Positions 1 to 7,110 of a stretch of DNA of 64,000 nt are shown here, piece after piece. Source of the DNA: Solibacillus silvestris_B (GTDB lineage Bacteria; Bacillota; Bacilli; Bacillales_A; Planococcaceae). Every line of letters starts with the position of its first letter. The stretch's first letter is position 1. The translations under genes were made by a program, and so were the position numbers. The stretch spans positions 9,491 to 73,490 of the forward strand of contig NZ_JBQCJW010000015.1 in assembly GCF_051967575.1 (NCBI RefSeq). The letters run 5' to 3'. A model generated the notes under the pieces. The model had not been told where the DNA came from, did no database searches, and saw nothing but the letters and a program-made list of their open reading frames with translations.

Positions 1-383
1 GTATTATGACAGCGGAACATGTAACGGAAATGCTCGAATCAGGCGCAGCGTATGTACAAATCGGAACAGTCTTATTAACTGCTTACGAATGCGAAGCGAC
101 AAAAACGCATAAAAACGCGATTTTAAATTCCGAGCAAGAAGCAACGACAATAACAAAAGCATTTACAGGCAAGTATGCGCGTGGACTAAAAAACAAATTT
201 ACCGAGCAATTAAAAGAAGCCGAAGTCGCACCATATCCGATACAACATTATTTAACATTACATATTCGAAAAGAAAGCGCAAATCAGAACAAACCCGAAT
301 ATATGTCCTTATGGATGGGGGAAAATAGTTATTTAGCAAGAGAGGCATCGGTAAAAGATATTATCGATCATCTATATAAATAA
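1..383 (+). CDS. Nitronate monooxygenase, C-terminal part (cut by window edge)
   Basis: The reading frame is open from the first bases of the window, so the gene starts upstream; the ATG at 6 is an internal Met. About 126 codons are visible. The segment GAAYVQIGT followed by AFTGKYARG and APYPIQHY matches the C-terminal half of the FMN-dependent nitronate monooxygenase (2-nitropropane dioxygenase) TIM-barrel family, which oxidises alkyl nitronates in the cytoplasm. The LWMGEN segment near the end also fits the family. A strong terminator follows at 392-433, so the gene is a separate unit from the spoIIIA cluster. Its presence where spoIIIAA-AB would be expected is unusual. Confidence 0.8.
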   Translation, partial: IMTAEHVTEMLESGAAYVQIGTVLLTAYECEATKTHKNAILNSEQEATTITKAFTGKYARGLKNKFTEQLKEAEVAPYPIQHYLTLHIRKESANQNKPEYMSLWMGENSYLAREASVKDIIDHLYK

Positions 384-391
384 AGATCTAG

Positions 392-433
392 AAGCTGACG
401 GGAAAAAGCAAAAACTTTCTCGTCAGCTTTTTT
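392..433 (+). terminator. Intrinsic terminator after nitronate monooxygenase gene
   Basis: The stem AAGCTGACG...CGTCAGCTT extends inward through GAAA/TTTC-type pairs with one G-U pair and is followed by a run of six T. It separates the partial first gene from spoIIIAC. Confidence 0.85.
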
Positions 434-437
434 AGTG

Positions 438-464
438 CTTATTCAAGCATGTACTGCATATAGT
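438..464 (+). promoter_or_regulatory. Candidate sigma-E promoter of the spoIIIA cluster
   Basis: CATATAGT at 457-464 resembles the sigma-E -10 box (CATACAnT), with CTTATTC at 438-444 as a weak -35 about 13 bases upstream. It sits between the terminator and the spoIIIAC Shine-Dalgarno, where a mother-cell promoter is needed if the cluster starts at spoIIIAC. The match is partial. Confidence 0.4.
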
Positions 465-487
465 TTCGGTAAGGAAGGAGGGCTTTA

Positions 488-694
488 TTGGAATTACAAG
501 ATGTGCTTCGCGTTGCAGGGATCGGGTTAATAATTGCACTTCTTCATTTATTTTTTGAGCATCTAGGAAAAAAAGAGTTTTCATTTTTCTTGTTTTTCAT
601 TGCGTATTTATATATGACGATTGAATTAATCCGATTTTTGCGCTTGTTCTTTCAAGAGATTGTCGTTTTTTTTCAATGGTTGACAGCCGTCTAG
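488..694 (+). CDS. spoIIIAC: Stage III sporulation protein AC
   Basis: A 68-residue integral membrane protein, the same length as B. subtilis SpoIIIAC, with two hydrophobic segments (about residues 9-27 and 32-54). SpoIIIAC is an inner-membrane component of the SpoIIIA-SpoIIQ channel joining mother cell and forespore. The start is TTG at 488, preceded by a strong AAGGAAGGAGG site. It is followed four bases later by spoIIIAD. Unlike the B. subtilis locus, no spoIIIAA or spoIIIAB lies directly upstream; a terminator and an unrelated enzyme gene are there instead. The call rests on size, topology and gene order. Confidence 0.85.
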   Translation: MELQDVLRVAGIGLIIALLHLFFEHLGKKEFSFFLFFIAYLYMTIELIRFLRLFFQEIVVFFQWLTAV

Positions 695-698
695 CTAA

Positions 699-1076
699 AT
701 GATTGCCTTATTCGCAAGTATCATTTATTTAGTGTTGTTTTTATTTTTAAGGCAGACAATGGACAAGCTGCACAATATTATTGTCGTCATCGCTTTTTTT
801 ATTTTTTTTCAATTTATCGTTTATGAGCAACTTATTCCGCTTTGGCAGCGTCTTGCGGTTATTTTTAACAGCGTTCCATACAGTAAAGGGCTTCTCTTTA
901 CGGCATTCCTATTTTTGCTTAGCGAAACCATTTGTCGCTTATTGGAACAAATGGAGTATGAAGCATTCGCTACATTAGTTACAGTATCAATCCGCATGAC
1001 TTTGCTGTTATATTGGATCAATCTCTTGCAGCCGAAATTTCAAGTACTAATTCAATTATTAGAAAGGCTACAATGA
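699..1076 (+). CDS. spoIIIAD: Stage III sporulation protein AD
   Basis: A 125-residue hydrophobic protein with about four membrane segments; the B. subtilis homologue has 133 residues. It is a membrane component of the SpoIIIA channel complex. It starts four bases after spoIIIAC, has only a weak Shine-Dalgarno and is probably translationally coupled. Its TGA overlaps the ATG of spoIIIAE in an ATGA arrangement. Identification rests mainly on position between AC and AE and on topology, since the sequence is low in diagnostic motifs. Confidence 0.8.
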   Translation: MIALFASIIYLVLFLFLRQTMDKLHNIIVVIAFFIFFQFIVYEQLIPLWQRLAVIFNSVPYSKGLLFTAFLFLLSETICRLLEQMEYEAFATLVTVSIRMTLLLYWINLLQPKFQVLIQLLERLQ

Positions 1077-1987
1077 TGGAGACGTTTTTTTCGATATTTA
1101 CAGAACCATTTCAATCATTGCTGTTTTCGATAGTACTCGTTGCGGTATATGTTTTGCTGTATTTGCTGCTGCTCGCTTTAGTGCCGAGTGAAACAGCGAT
1201 TATTGAACAGTTGTTTATCATTTTGTTTATCGTTGTGTTTGCGCAAAATGTAGTCGATGCTTTTGTAGTGCTGTACGAGCTTATAGCGCTATTGCAAAAT
1301 TTCTTCTTAGCGATTTTACCGATTATGACATTTATGTTGTTGACGATTCAAACCGTTTTCACAGCGATTGCATGGAATCCGATTATCATTTTATTCATAC
1401 AAATTATTTTGTTTGTCAGCACGAAAGCATTAATACCTGGTCTAGTCCTCGCCTTACTATTCGATATTTGCACGAAGATATATCCTGCTATTTCCTTTAC
1501 GAAAGCCGCAGAACTTATACGCTCTTCTATATTAAGCATAATGATCGCTTCGGTCGTCGCACTTACATCAATTTTGACGTTATCCGGAATCGCCTTTATT
1601 CAGCTGAATGATGCATTGAAGTCTCCTATTAAAAAATTGATTGAACAAAATATCCCTCTTATCGGAAATTTGATTGTCGAAGGGCTATCATTTTTTCAAA
1701 AAACCCAATCGACCGTCTCTACATTTGTCGGGCTTTCATTTTTGACGATTATTTGGGGGGCTGCCTTTTACCCGGCAATTATTTTAATGCTGCATGCATT
1801 GCTATTTAAAACAATCGGCGCGATCATCGAGCCTTTTACGAATATGCGCATGAGCAGTTTATTTGATGATGTCGGGAAGAGCCTGTTCGTATTATGTGCG
1901 GTCGCCTTTTTGCTTGGATTTGCCATTATGTTTATCGTGCTGTTATTTATCTTTTTCATGCAAATGTCAACGGGAGGAAAAACGTGA
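1073..1987 (+). CDS. spoIIIAE: Stage III sporulation protein AE (short form)
   Basis: The multi-spanning channel component of the SpoIIIA complex. The ATG at 1073 overlaps the spoIIIAD stop and gives 304 residues; the frame is open back to 1013, but that would run deep into spoIIIAD. B. subtilis SpoIIIAE has about 399 residues with an N-terminal signal sequence and extracytoplasmic segment. Here the protein begins almost directly with membrane helices, so the N-terminal extension is missing. The remaining sequence has about seven or eight hydrophobic segments, and the core (LTLSGIAFIQ..., VGLSFL) is family-like. It overlaps spoIIIAF by four bases. Confidence 0.82.
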   Translation: MMETFFSIFTEPFQSLLFSIVLVAVYVLLYLLLLALVPSETAIIEQLFIILFIVVFAQNVVDAFVVLYELIALLQNFFLAILPIMTFMLLTIQTVFTAIAWNPIIILFIQIILFVSTKALIPGLVLALLFDICTKIYPAISFTKAAELIRSSILSIMIASVVALTSILTLSGIAFIQLNDALKSPIKKLIEQNIPLIGNLIVEGLSFFQKTQSTVSTFVGLSFLTIIWGAAFYPAIILMLHALLFKTIGAIIEPFTNMRMSSLFDDVGKSLFVLCAVAFLLGFAIMFIVLLFIFFMQMSTGGKT

Positions 1988-2118
1988 TTCAACTATTTCT
2001 GTTTATTTTGTTAGGGAGCAGTTTGCTTGTATTTGCGGATGAAAGACAATGGCAAGTATATGTGAAGCTCGCTTTGTATCTTATCGTGACGAGCACAATT
2101 CTTTCATTGTTTGCATAA
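1984..2118 (+). CDS. spoIIIAF: Very short spoIIIAF-like protein (two membrane segments only)
   Basis: Between spoIIIAE and spoIIIAG, where spoIIIAF belongs, a GTG at 1984 opens a 44-codon frame ending with TAA at 2116-2118. The GTG overlaps the end of spoIIIAE and has GGGAGG upstream. The product has two hydrophobic stretches (about residues 2-18 and 27-43) separated by a charged loop, matching only the membrane anchor of the roughly 206-residue B. subtilis SpoIIIAF. The extracytoplasmic ring-forming domain is absent. I see no continuation in another frame, so this looks like deletion or reduction rather than a simple frameshift. Assignment is by position and topology. Confidence 0.6.
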   Translation: MIQLFLFILLGSSLLVFADERQWQVYVKLALYLIVTSTILSLFA

Positions 2119-2140
2119 CCAGGTTCTTTTGTTCATACAT
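2112..2140 (+). promoter_or_regulatory. Candidate internal forespore (sigma-G/F) promoter for spoIIIAG-AH
   Basis: TGCATA at 2112-2117 and CATACAT at 2134-2140, spaced by 16 bases, resemble sigma-G/sigma-F -35 and -10 elements. The overlapping CATACATT would also suit sigma-E. An internal forespore promoter ahead of spoIIIAG is known in B. subtilis, and this one lies just after the shortened spoIIIAF. It also leaves room for a leader and Shine-Dalgarno before the GTG at 2186. Confidence 0.5.
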
Positions 2141-2185
2141 TATGTTGAATTATACGTAGAGAAGGGGGCGCATACGCTTAATAAT

Positions 2186-2563
2186 GTGGAAAAGAATCAA
2201 GCGAATCGTCCTATTGTTTTAATATTCATTGCCGTTGTATTCATTATTTGTTTATTTATCTTTTTAACACAAGTAGAGGAAGGGGAAAGCTATAGCTCAA
2301 ATGAGGAACAGCTTGCAAATTTATTAAGCGAGATTCATGGGGTAGGACAAGTTCAAGTTTATTTTCACTATGATCAACAAAGCGAAAAGCAGTTTTTAGC
2401 TGTGACACAACAAGAAAAGCTTTCGGGTGTCATTATCGTGGCACAGGGGGCGAAAAATGCCGACGTGAAAATCATGCTAAAGGAAACAGTAGGGCATGTT
2501 CTTCAAATCCCGTCGCATCGAATTCAAGTCGTTCCAATGCAAATTAAGGAGGAAAATAAGTGA
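2186..2563 (+). CDS. spoIIIAG: Stage III sporulation protein AG (compact)
   Basis: A single-pass membrane protein of the SpoIIIA-SpoIIQ channel that forms a large ring in other bacilli. One membrane segment (about residues 9-28) is followed by a soluble ring-building domain. The C-terminal GVIIVAQGAKNADVK and VLQIPSHRIQV segments are diagnostic. The protein has about 125 residues against 229 in B. subtilis; the middle of the soluble domain is much shorter. Start choice: GTG 2186 lies 16 bases after AGAAGGGGGCG. The frame is open back to TTG 2111, which has no Shine-Dalgarno but could be coupled to spoIIIAF. The stop overlaps the spoIIIAH GTG. Confidence 0.8.
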   Translation: MEKNQANRPIVLIFIAVVFIICLFIFLTQVEEGESYSSNEEQLANLLSEIHGVGQVQVYFHYDQQSEKQFLAVTQQEKLSGVIIVAQGAKNADVKIMLKETVGHVLQIPSHRIQVVPMQIKEENK

Positions 2564-3096
2564 AAGTGAAAAAGCGTACAGTATGGTTGTTAACATTAGT
2601 AAGCTTAGTAGCGGTAATTTCTGTATTTTATATTTTTGAAGGCAATAATACACCGAATATTTTAACGATTTTCTCGGATGATACAATTGAGGAAACAGAT
2701 ATTTTAGGCGTTAATCAAAATATGACACAGCCTGTCAATTCGGAAAGCGATCTCTTCCAGGAAGTGCGCCTTGAGCAAAGCAATAAACGGAGCCAGCTTC
2801 GGGAGCAGCTAACACAAAAAATCGGGTCTGATCAAACTACTGCGGAAGAAAAGAATGCCGCATTCAATGAAATGGATGAATTAATCAAATTGGAATCTTC
2901 GGAAGCAATGCTGGAAATGCTTATCAAGTCTATCGGCTATTCTGACGCGCTCGTTCGAATTGAAGATGAAAAAGTATCTGTGACGGTCATGTCAGATGAA
3001 GTTTCGAAACAGCAAGCAAATGAAATCACGTACATTGTTCGTTCTGAATTAGATGATTATGTAAATGTTAGCGTAAAATTCGAACCTTTTAATTAA
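2560..3096 (+). CDS. spoIIIAH: Stage III sporulation protein AH
   Basis: A mother-cell protein that interacts with forespore SpoIIQ across the intermembrane space. The GTG at 2560 overlaps the spoIIIAG stop. The 178 residues comprise a short basic N-terminus, one membrane helix (about 8-26), a linker, a Glu/Gln-rich helical region (about 65-130) and the C-terminal ring domain with MLEMLIKSIGYSDALV. B. subtilis SpoIIIAH is about 218 residues, so this copy is modestly shorter. No clear terminator separates it from accB, 193 bases downstream. Confidence 0.88.
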   Translation: MKVKKRTVWLLTLVSLVAVISVFYIFEGNNTPNILTIFSDDTIEETDILGVNQNMTQPVNSESDLFQEVRLEQSNKRSQLREQLTQKIGSDQTTAEEKNAAFNEMDELIKLESSEAMLEMLIKSIGYSDALVRIEDEKVSVTVMSDEVSKQQANEITYIVRSELDDYVNVSVKFEPFN

Positions 3097-3289
3097 AAGA
3101 ACGTTATATATATGTAAAGTGTGTAAATGTGTTATATAGCAGAGGTTAAATCGATTCTTTGTTTTAATATACAATTGTTCTGCTTTATGCCTATTTTTAT
3201 GTAAATTTAAATTAAGTATTTCAAAATAATCGGAAAAATTATAAAATAGGGTTTGTAATGATATCACTTTTTTAAAGGGAGAGTTAAGA

Positions 3290-3781
3290 ATGTTCAAAGT
3301 TCAAGAAATCCGGGAAATTATTAAACTAGTAGATGCATCATCTATCGACGAGTTCGTTTATGAAGCTGATGGCGCAAAAGTTAAACTAAAGAAAAAGAAT
3401 GGTGTAACGGAAGTAGTAGCTCCTAAAAAAGTTGTGGAAACAGCACCAGCTGCTGCACCTGCACCTGTAGCAGCGGCACCAGCACCAACTCCAGCTCCTA
3501 AAGTAGAAGCACCAGCAGCACCAGCAGAAAATACAGCAGATTTACATAAAATTACGTCTCCAATGGTTGGTACATTCTATCAAGCTCCTAACCCAGAATC
3601 TGCTCCTTATGTAAAAGTAGGCGATAAAGTGGGCGATGAAACAATCGTATGTATCGTAGAAGCGATGAAGTTATTCAACGAAATCGAAGCTGAAATTAAA
3701 GGTGAAATTGTAGAAATTTTAGTGCAAGATGGCCAATTAGTAGAGTACGGTCAACCATTATTCTTAGTAAAAGCTGAATAA
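3290..3781 (+). CDS. accB: Biotin carboxyl carrier protein of acetyl-CoA carboxylase
   Basis: Carries the biotin that AccC carboxylates in the first step of fatty-acid synthesis. It has 163 residues: an N-terminal helical region, an Ala/Pro-rich flexible linker (about 50-80) and a C-terminal biotinyl domain with the EAMKL motif, where Lys127 is the predicted biotinylation site. The start ATG at 3290 has AAAGGGAGAG upstream. It is 15 bases from accC and forms the usual accBC operon. The same position after spoIIIAH is seen in B. subtilis. Confidence 0.97.
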   Translation: MFKVQEIREIIKLVDASSIDEFVYEADGAKVKLKKKNGVTEVVAPKKVVETAPAAAPAPVAAAPAPTPAPKVEAPAAPAENTADLHKITSPMVGTFYQAPNPESAPYVKVGDKVGDETIVCIVEAMKLFNEIEAEIKGEIVEILVQDGQLVEYGQPLFLVKAE

Positions 3782-3796
3782 GGAGCGTATATACAA

Positions 3797-5161
3797 ATGA
3801 AAAAAGTATTAATCGCAAACCGAGGCGAAATTGCAGTGCGTATTATTCGTGCATGTAAAGAGCTAGGTATTCAAACGGTGGCAGTATATTCTGAAGCGGA
3901 CGCTGAAGCGTTGCATGTAAGATTAGCTGATGAGGCATATTGCATCGGTCCAAAACTATCTAAAGATTCGTATTTAAGTTTCCCGGCTGTTTTAGGGGTA
4001 GCACAAAAAACAGGTGCTGACGGTATCCATCCAGGTTACGGGTTTTTAGCGGAAAACGCAGCATTTGCAGAAGCTTGTGAAAACGCGGGCATTAAATTTA
4101 TCGGTCCTTCTTCGGATGCCATTAAAATTATGGGGATTAAGGACGTTGCACGTGATACAATGGAAGCTGCAAACGTTCCTCTAGTTCCTGGTACTGGCAT
4201 TGTGCCGGATATCGAAACAGGGAAAGAATGGGCGGCAAAAATCGGTTACCCTGTCATCATCAAAGCTACTGCTGGCGGTGGCGGTAAAGGAATCCGTGTT
4301 GCACGCACAGAAGAAGATCTTGTAAAAGGGATCGAAATTACTCAAAAAGAAGCAGCAGCAGCATTCGGCAATCCAGGTGTTTACTTGGAGAAATTCATCG
4401 AGTATTTCCGTCATTGCGAGATTCAAATATTAGCTGATAGCCATGGCAATGTTGTCCACCTTGGCGAACGTGACTGTACAGTACAGCGCCGCATGCAAAA
4501 ACTAGTGGAAGAAGCGCCATCTCCGGCACTATCTGAAGAGCGACGTGCCCAAATGGGTGAAGCCGCTGTAAAAGCAGCGGTTGCTTGTAATTATGAAGGT
4601 GCAGGTACAATCGAATTCATCTATGATTACCAGGAAGATAAATTCTACTTCATGGAAATGAATACACGTATCCAAGTGGAACACCCTGTAACAGAAATGA
4701 TTACGGGTGTTGACCTAGTGCAACAGCAATTAAAAATCGCTTCCGGCGAGAAGCTTCCATTCAAGCAAGAAGATATTAAAATCAATGGCTGGGCAATCGA
4801 GTGCCGCATCAACGCGGAAAATGCATACAAAAACTTCATGCCTTCAGCTGGCACGGTAGATACTTATGTCGTTCCGGGCGGTTACGGTGTACGTATCGAC
4901 TCTGCTGTATATGCAGGCTATACAATCCCGCCATATTATGATTCCATGGTGGCGAAACTAATCGTTCATGCGGACACACGTGAAGAAGCGATCGCGAAAA
5001 TGAATCGCGCATTGTCTGAGTTCGAAGTAGCAGGACCGGGAATTAACACTACAATTCCATTCCACCAAGCTTTAATGAACAACGACGTATTCAAATCTGC
5101 GAAATTCAACACGAAGTTCCTGGAAGAGAATGATATTTTAGGCGTGAATGTGAAGTCGTAA
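3797..5161 (+). CDS. accC: Biotin carboxylase subunit of acetyl-CoA carboxylase
   Basis: ATP- and bicarbonate-dependent carboxylation of the biotin on AccB. The 454 residues have the family order: N-terminal Rossmann-like domain (KKVLIANRGEIAVRI), ATP-grasp with the glycine-rich GGGGKGIR loop (about 160) and the active-site segment EMNTRIQVEHPVTE (about 285-300), then the C-terminal domain. The length is typical. It forms an operon with accB and ends at an intrinsic terminator (5213-5249). No PccA-type biotin carboxylase is encoded near pccB in this window, so sharing of this subunit is possible, but that is inference. Confidence 0.97.
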   Translation: MKKVLIANRGEIAVRIIRACKELGIQTVAVYSEADAEALHVRLADEAYCIGPKLSKDSYLSFPAVLGVAQKTGADGIHPGYGFLAENAAFAEACENAGIKFIGPSSDAIKIMGIKDVARDTMEAANVPLVPGTGIVPDIETGKEWAAKIGYPVIIKATAGGGGKGIRVARTEEDLVKGIEITQKEAAAAFGNPGVYLEKFIEYFRHCEIQILADSHGNVVHLGERDCTVQRRMQKLVEEAPSPALSEERRAQMGEAAVKAAVACNYEGAGTIEFIYDYQEDKFYFMEMNTRIQVEHPVTEMITGVDLVQQQLKIASGEKLPFKQEDIKINGWAIECRINAENAYKNFMPSAGTVDTYVVPGGYGVRIDSAVYAGYTIPPYYDSMVAKLIVHADTREEAIAKMNRALSEFEVAGPGINTTIPFHQALMNNDVFKSAKFNTKFLEENDILGVNVKS

Positions 5162-5212
5162 GCGGCTTTGGCTAACATGAGTGAATAGCAGTATATAATC
5201 AATTAAAGTTTT

Positions 5213-5249
5213 AACCTCTTAACTGTAAGCAATTGTTAAGAGGTTTTTT
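5213..5249 (+). terminator. Terminator of accBC
   Basis: The perfect stem AACCTCTTAAC/GTTAAGAGGTT with an 11-base loop is followed by a T-run. It marks the end of the conserved backbone and the start of the accessory block. Confidence 0.88.
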
Positions 5250-5437
5250 GTTGCGGGAATAGGTCAACTCATAATATGTAACATTGAAAGGTATAAAAAT
5301 CTTATAATGTCACATGGGTACATACGTTTATCAAGTTATAAAATAATATCGTATATTAAGGAATGATCGGATAGTTAGAGGCCATATACGATTTTTTAAA
5401 TAATGTGCTGAGGCGGGACGAGGGGGATTCGCAATAG

Positions 5438-5668
5438 ATGTGTATGTATCTATTTTCCTTGTTCTTAATGCAGATGGATAACATTTCTTTCATCCTTTGT
5501 ATTTCCTTTATATCCATCATTGTTGTCAAATATTACGGGATTATGTGTAACAGACTTACAAGCGGTGAATCTATTTGTAAAAAACGATATTTGGTACATC
5601 GCTTTATATTCAAATCTAAAATATATACGTGCATTGCAAATAAACCAGTATGCAACATTACTAGTTAG
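5438..5668 (+). CDS. Possible small Cys-containing membrane protein (doubtful)
   Basis: This lies in the 640-base gap between accC and the first rhodanese gene. A 76-codon frame starts with ATG 5438, nine bases after AGGGGGAT, a plausible Shine-Dalgarno. The predicted product has a hydrophobic N-terminal half with one or two possible membrane segments, a basic C-terminal half and six scattered Cys residues. I recognise no family. The region is AT-rich and the frame may be spurious. It ends 13 bases before the -35 of the sulfur-gene promoter. The rest of 5250-5680 shows nothing I can identify. Confidence 0.25.
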   Translation: MCMYLFSLFLMQMDNISFILCISFISIIVVKYYGIMCNRLTSGESICKKRYLVHRFIFKSKIYTCIANKPVCNITS

Positions 5669-5681
5669 TTGATTTTATTTG

Positions 5682-5710
5682 TTGACAACATACCTGTAGG
5701 GGTATATTAT
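5682..5710 (+). promoter_or_regulatory. Promoter with CsoR/CstR-type operator (16-bp class), site S1
   Basis: TTGACA at 5682-5687 and TATTAT at 5705-5710 are spaced by 17 bases. The spacer contains the near-palindrome ATACCTGTAGGGGTAT (5690-5705), which matches operators of the CsoR/CstR repressor family. A repressor bound here would block RNA polymerase at the promoter of the sulfur cluster. Confidence 0.75.
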
Positions 5711-5772
5711 ATTTGTGTAAGTAAACGAAATAAATTAAAGCCGATTATCGGCATTTATTTTTCGGAAAAATT

Positions 5773-5788
5773 ATACCTATAGGGGTAC
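5773..5788 (+). promoter_or_regulatory. CsoR/CstR-type operator (16-bp class), site S2
   Basis: ATACCTATAGGGGTAC lies 83 bases downstream of site S1 and two bases before the GGAGG Shine-Dalgarno of the first rhodanese gene. Its position inside the leader suggests cooperative repression or a roadblock rather than simple promoter occlusion. Confidence 0.65.
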
Positions 5789-5801
5789 TTGGAGGTTGTG
5801 A

Positions 5802-6149
5802 ATGGAAACTTGGTTAATTATAGTGGCTGTGATCGCTTTTATCATATGGCGTATGCGGCCGGCTAAAGGTACTAAAAATATTTCCGCAGATGCATTACAA
5901 AGGATGCTTCATGATAAGGAAAAATTATTTGTGGATGTGAGAACACCAGCCGAATATAAATCCCGCAATATTCGTCAGTTTAAAAATATTCCATTAGGCT
6001 CGGATTTTTCAAAGCTCCCGAGGGATAAAGAAATTGTTGTCATCTGTCAAAGTGGAATGCGAAGCTCACAAGCATGCAGACAATTAAAGAAATTAGGATA
6101 TGAGAATGTCACAAATGTACGTGGCGGCATGAGTGCCTGGAAAGGCTAA
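5802..6149 (+). CDS. Membrane-anchored single-domain rhodanese
   Basis: A predicted sulfurtransferase carrying persulfide on a catalytic Cys. Residues 3-17 form an N-terminal membrane helix, followed by a rhodanese domain (about 25-115) with FVDVRTPAEY and the active-site loop CQSGMR (Cys82). At 115 residues it resembles the YqhL-type membrane rhodaneses of bacilli. The start ATG at 5802 follows GGAGG at 5791-5795. It is the first gene of the operator-controlled sulfur cluster. Membrane anchoring suggests a role close to a membrane persulfide source such as a sulfide:quinone reductase, but none is encoded here. Confidence 0.85.
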   Translation: METWLIIVAVIAFIIWRMRPAKGTKNISADALQRMLHDKEKLFVDVRTPAEYKSRNIRQFKNIPLGSDFSKLPRDKEIVVICQSGMRSSQACRQLKKLGYENVTNVRGGMSAWKG

Positions 6150-6171
6150 ATCTGATTTGGGAGGAACAGAA

Positions 6172-6468
6172 ATGAAGGAGATTAGTGCAAAAGAAGTTCA
6201 ACAACGCATTGAAAATGGCGAGAAGCTGAATCTCATCGATGTACGTGAAGTGGATGAAGTACAGGCTGGACATATTTCAGGCATTGTCCATATTCCACTT
6301 GGGCTGATTAAGTTCCATATACATGAACTTGATAACAATAAACCTTATATTATCGTTTGCCGATCTGGTGCGAGAAGTGGTCAAGCAACACAATATTTGG
6401 AAAGCCAAGGTTATGATGCAGCAAATATGACAGGTGGTATGCTTGCCTGGGAAGGGGAAGTTGAATAA
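6172..6468 (+). CDS. Cytoplasmic single-domain rhodanese
   Basis: A 98-residue soluble rhodanese with LIDVREVDEVQAGHI and the active loop CRSGAR (Cys63). The ATG at 6172 follows GGAGGAACAG with good spacing; the longer frame from 6133 would overlap the preceding gene and is less likely. It lies 22 bases after the membrane rhodanese and belongs to the same unit. The probable role is passing sulfane sulfur from the membrane rhodanese to TusA or DsrE-type carriers, inferred from context. Confidence 0.85.
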   Translation: MKEISAKEVQQRIENGEKLNLIDVREVDEVQAGHISGIVHIPLGLIKFHIHELDNNKPYIIVCRSGARSGQATQYLESQGYDAANMTGGMLAWEGEVE

Positions 6469-6486
6469 TTTTTTTTGTGAAAAACA

Positions 6487-6502
6487 ATACCTGTTGGGGT
6501 AT
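6487..6502 (+). promoter_or_regulatory. CsoR/CstR-type operator (16-bp class), site S3
   Basis: ATACCTGTTGGGGTAT lies in the 49-base gap before the TusA-rhodanese gene and directly abuts its AGGGAGG Shine-Dalgarno. The surrounding sequence offers no well-placed promoter, so an internal roadblock or a poorly conserved promoter is possible. Confidence 0.65.
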
Positions 6503-6517
6503 AGGGAGGTTCGTTAA

Positions 6518-7081
6518 ATGTCATTAAAAGCAGATGTGCAGTTGGATGCAAAAGGCCTGGCATGCCCAATGCCGATCGTCAAAACGAGAAAAGCAATGAT
6601 TGATGTAAATGATGGACAGATTTTAGAAGTGCAAGCTACTGACAAAGGATCCATTGCTGACTTAAAAGCATGGTCTGAAAATGTTGGCCACCATTATATT
6701 GGCACATTAGAGGAGGATGGTGTATTGCTGCACTATATCCGTAAAAGCGGAGATTGCAATGGTGAAGAAAAGAAATTCGAACAAACGGTTACCAATGAAG
6801 AAATAATTGATCGTGCAGCTAATGGCGGTATTATTTTAGATGTACGCGAAGAAGCGGAATATGCATTTGGTCATATTGAAGGATCTATATCAATTCCAAT
6901 AGGGGAGTTGGAAGATCGCTTAAATGAGCTGGATCAAGGTCAGGAAATTTATGTGATTTGTCGCACGGGAATACGCAGTGATCTAGCTGCACGCAAACTT
7001 TCGGAAAAAGGATTTACTAAAGTTTATAACACCTTACCGGGACTGAGTGCCTGGAACGGGGATTTATCAAAAAAAATATAA
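6518..7081 (+). CDS. TusA-rhodanese fusion protein (CstA-like, N-terminal part)
   Basis: A two-domain sulfur relay protein of 187 residues. The TusA domain (about 1-75) carries GLACPMPIV with Cys16 as sulfur carrier. The rhodanese domain (about 90-187) carries ILDVREEAEY and the active loop CRTGIR (Cys148). S. aureus CstA is a single polypeptide with rhodanese, TusA and DsrE-type domains. Here the DsrE part is a separate downstream gene, 29 bases away. The function is inferred as shuttling persulfide between low-molecular-weight persulfides and partner proteins. Its own operator (6487-6502) lies immediately upstream. Confidence 0.85.
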   Translation: MSLKADVQLDAKGLACPMPIVKTRKAMIDVNDGQILEVQATDKGSIADLKAWSENVGHHYIGTLEEDGVLLHYIRKSGDCNGEEKKFEQTVTNEEIIDRAANGGIILDVREEAEYAFGHIEGSISIPIGELEDRLNELDQGQEIYVICRTGIRSDLAARKLSEKGFTKVYNTLPGLSAWNGDLSKKI

Positions 7082-7110
7082 AAAACTAAATTTATTGGAG
7101 GAATTTTATT

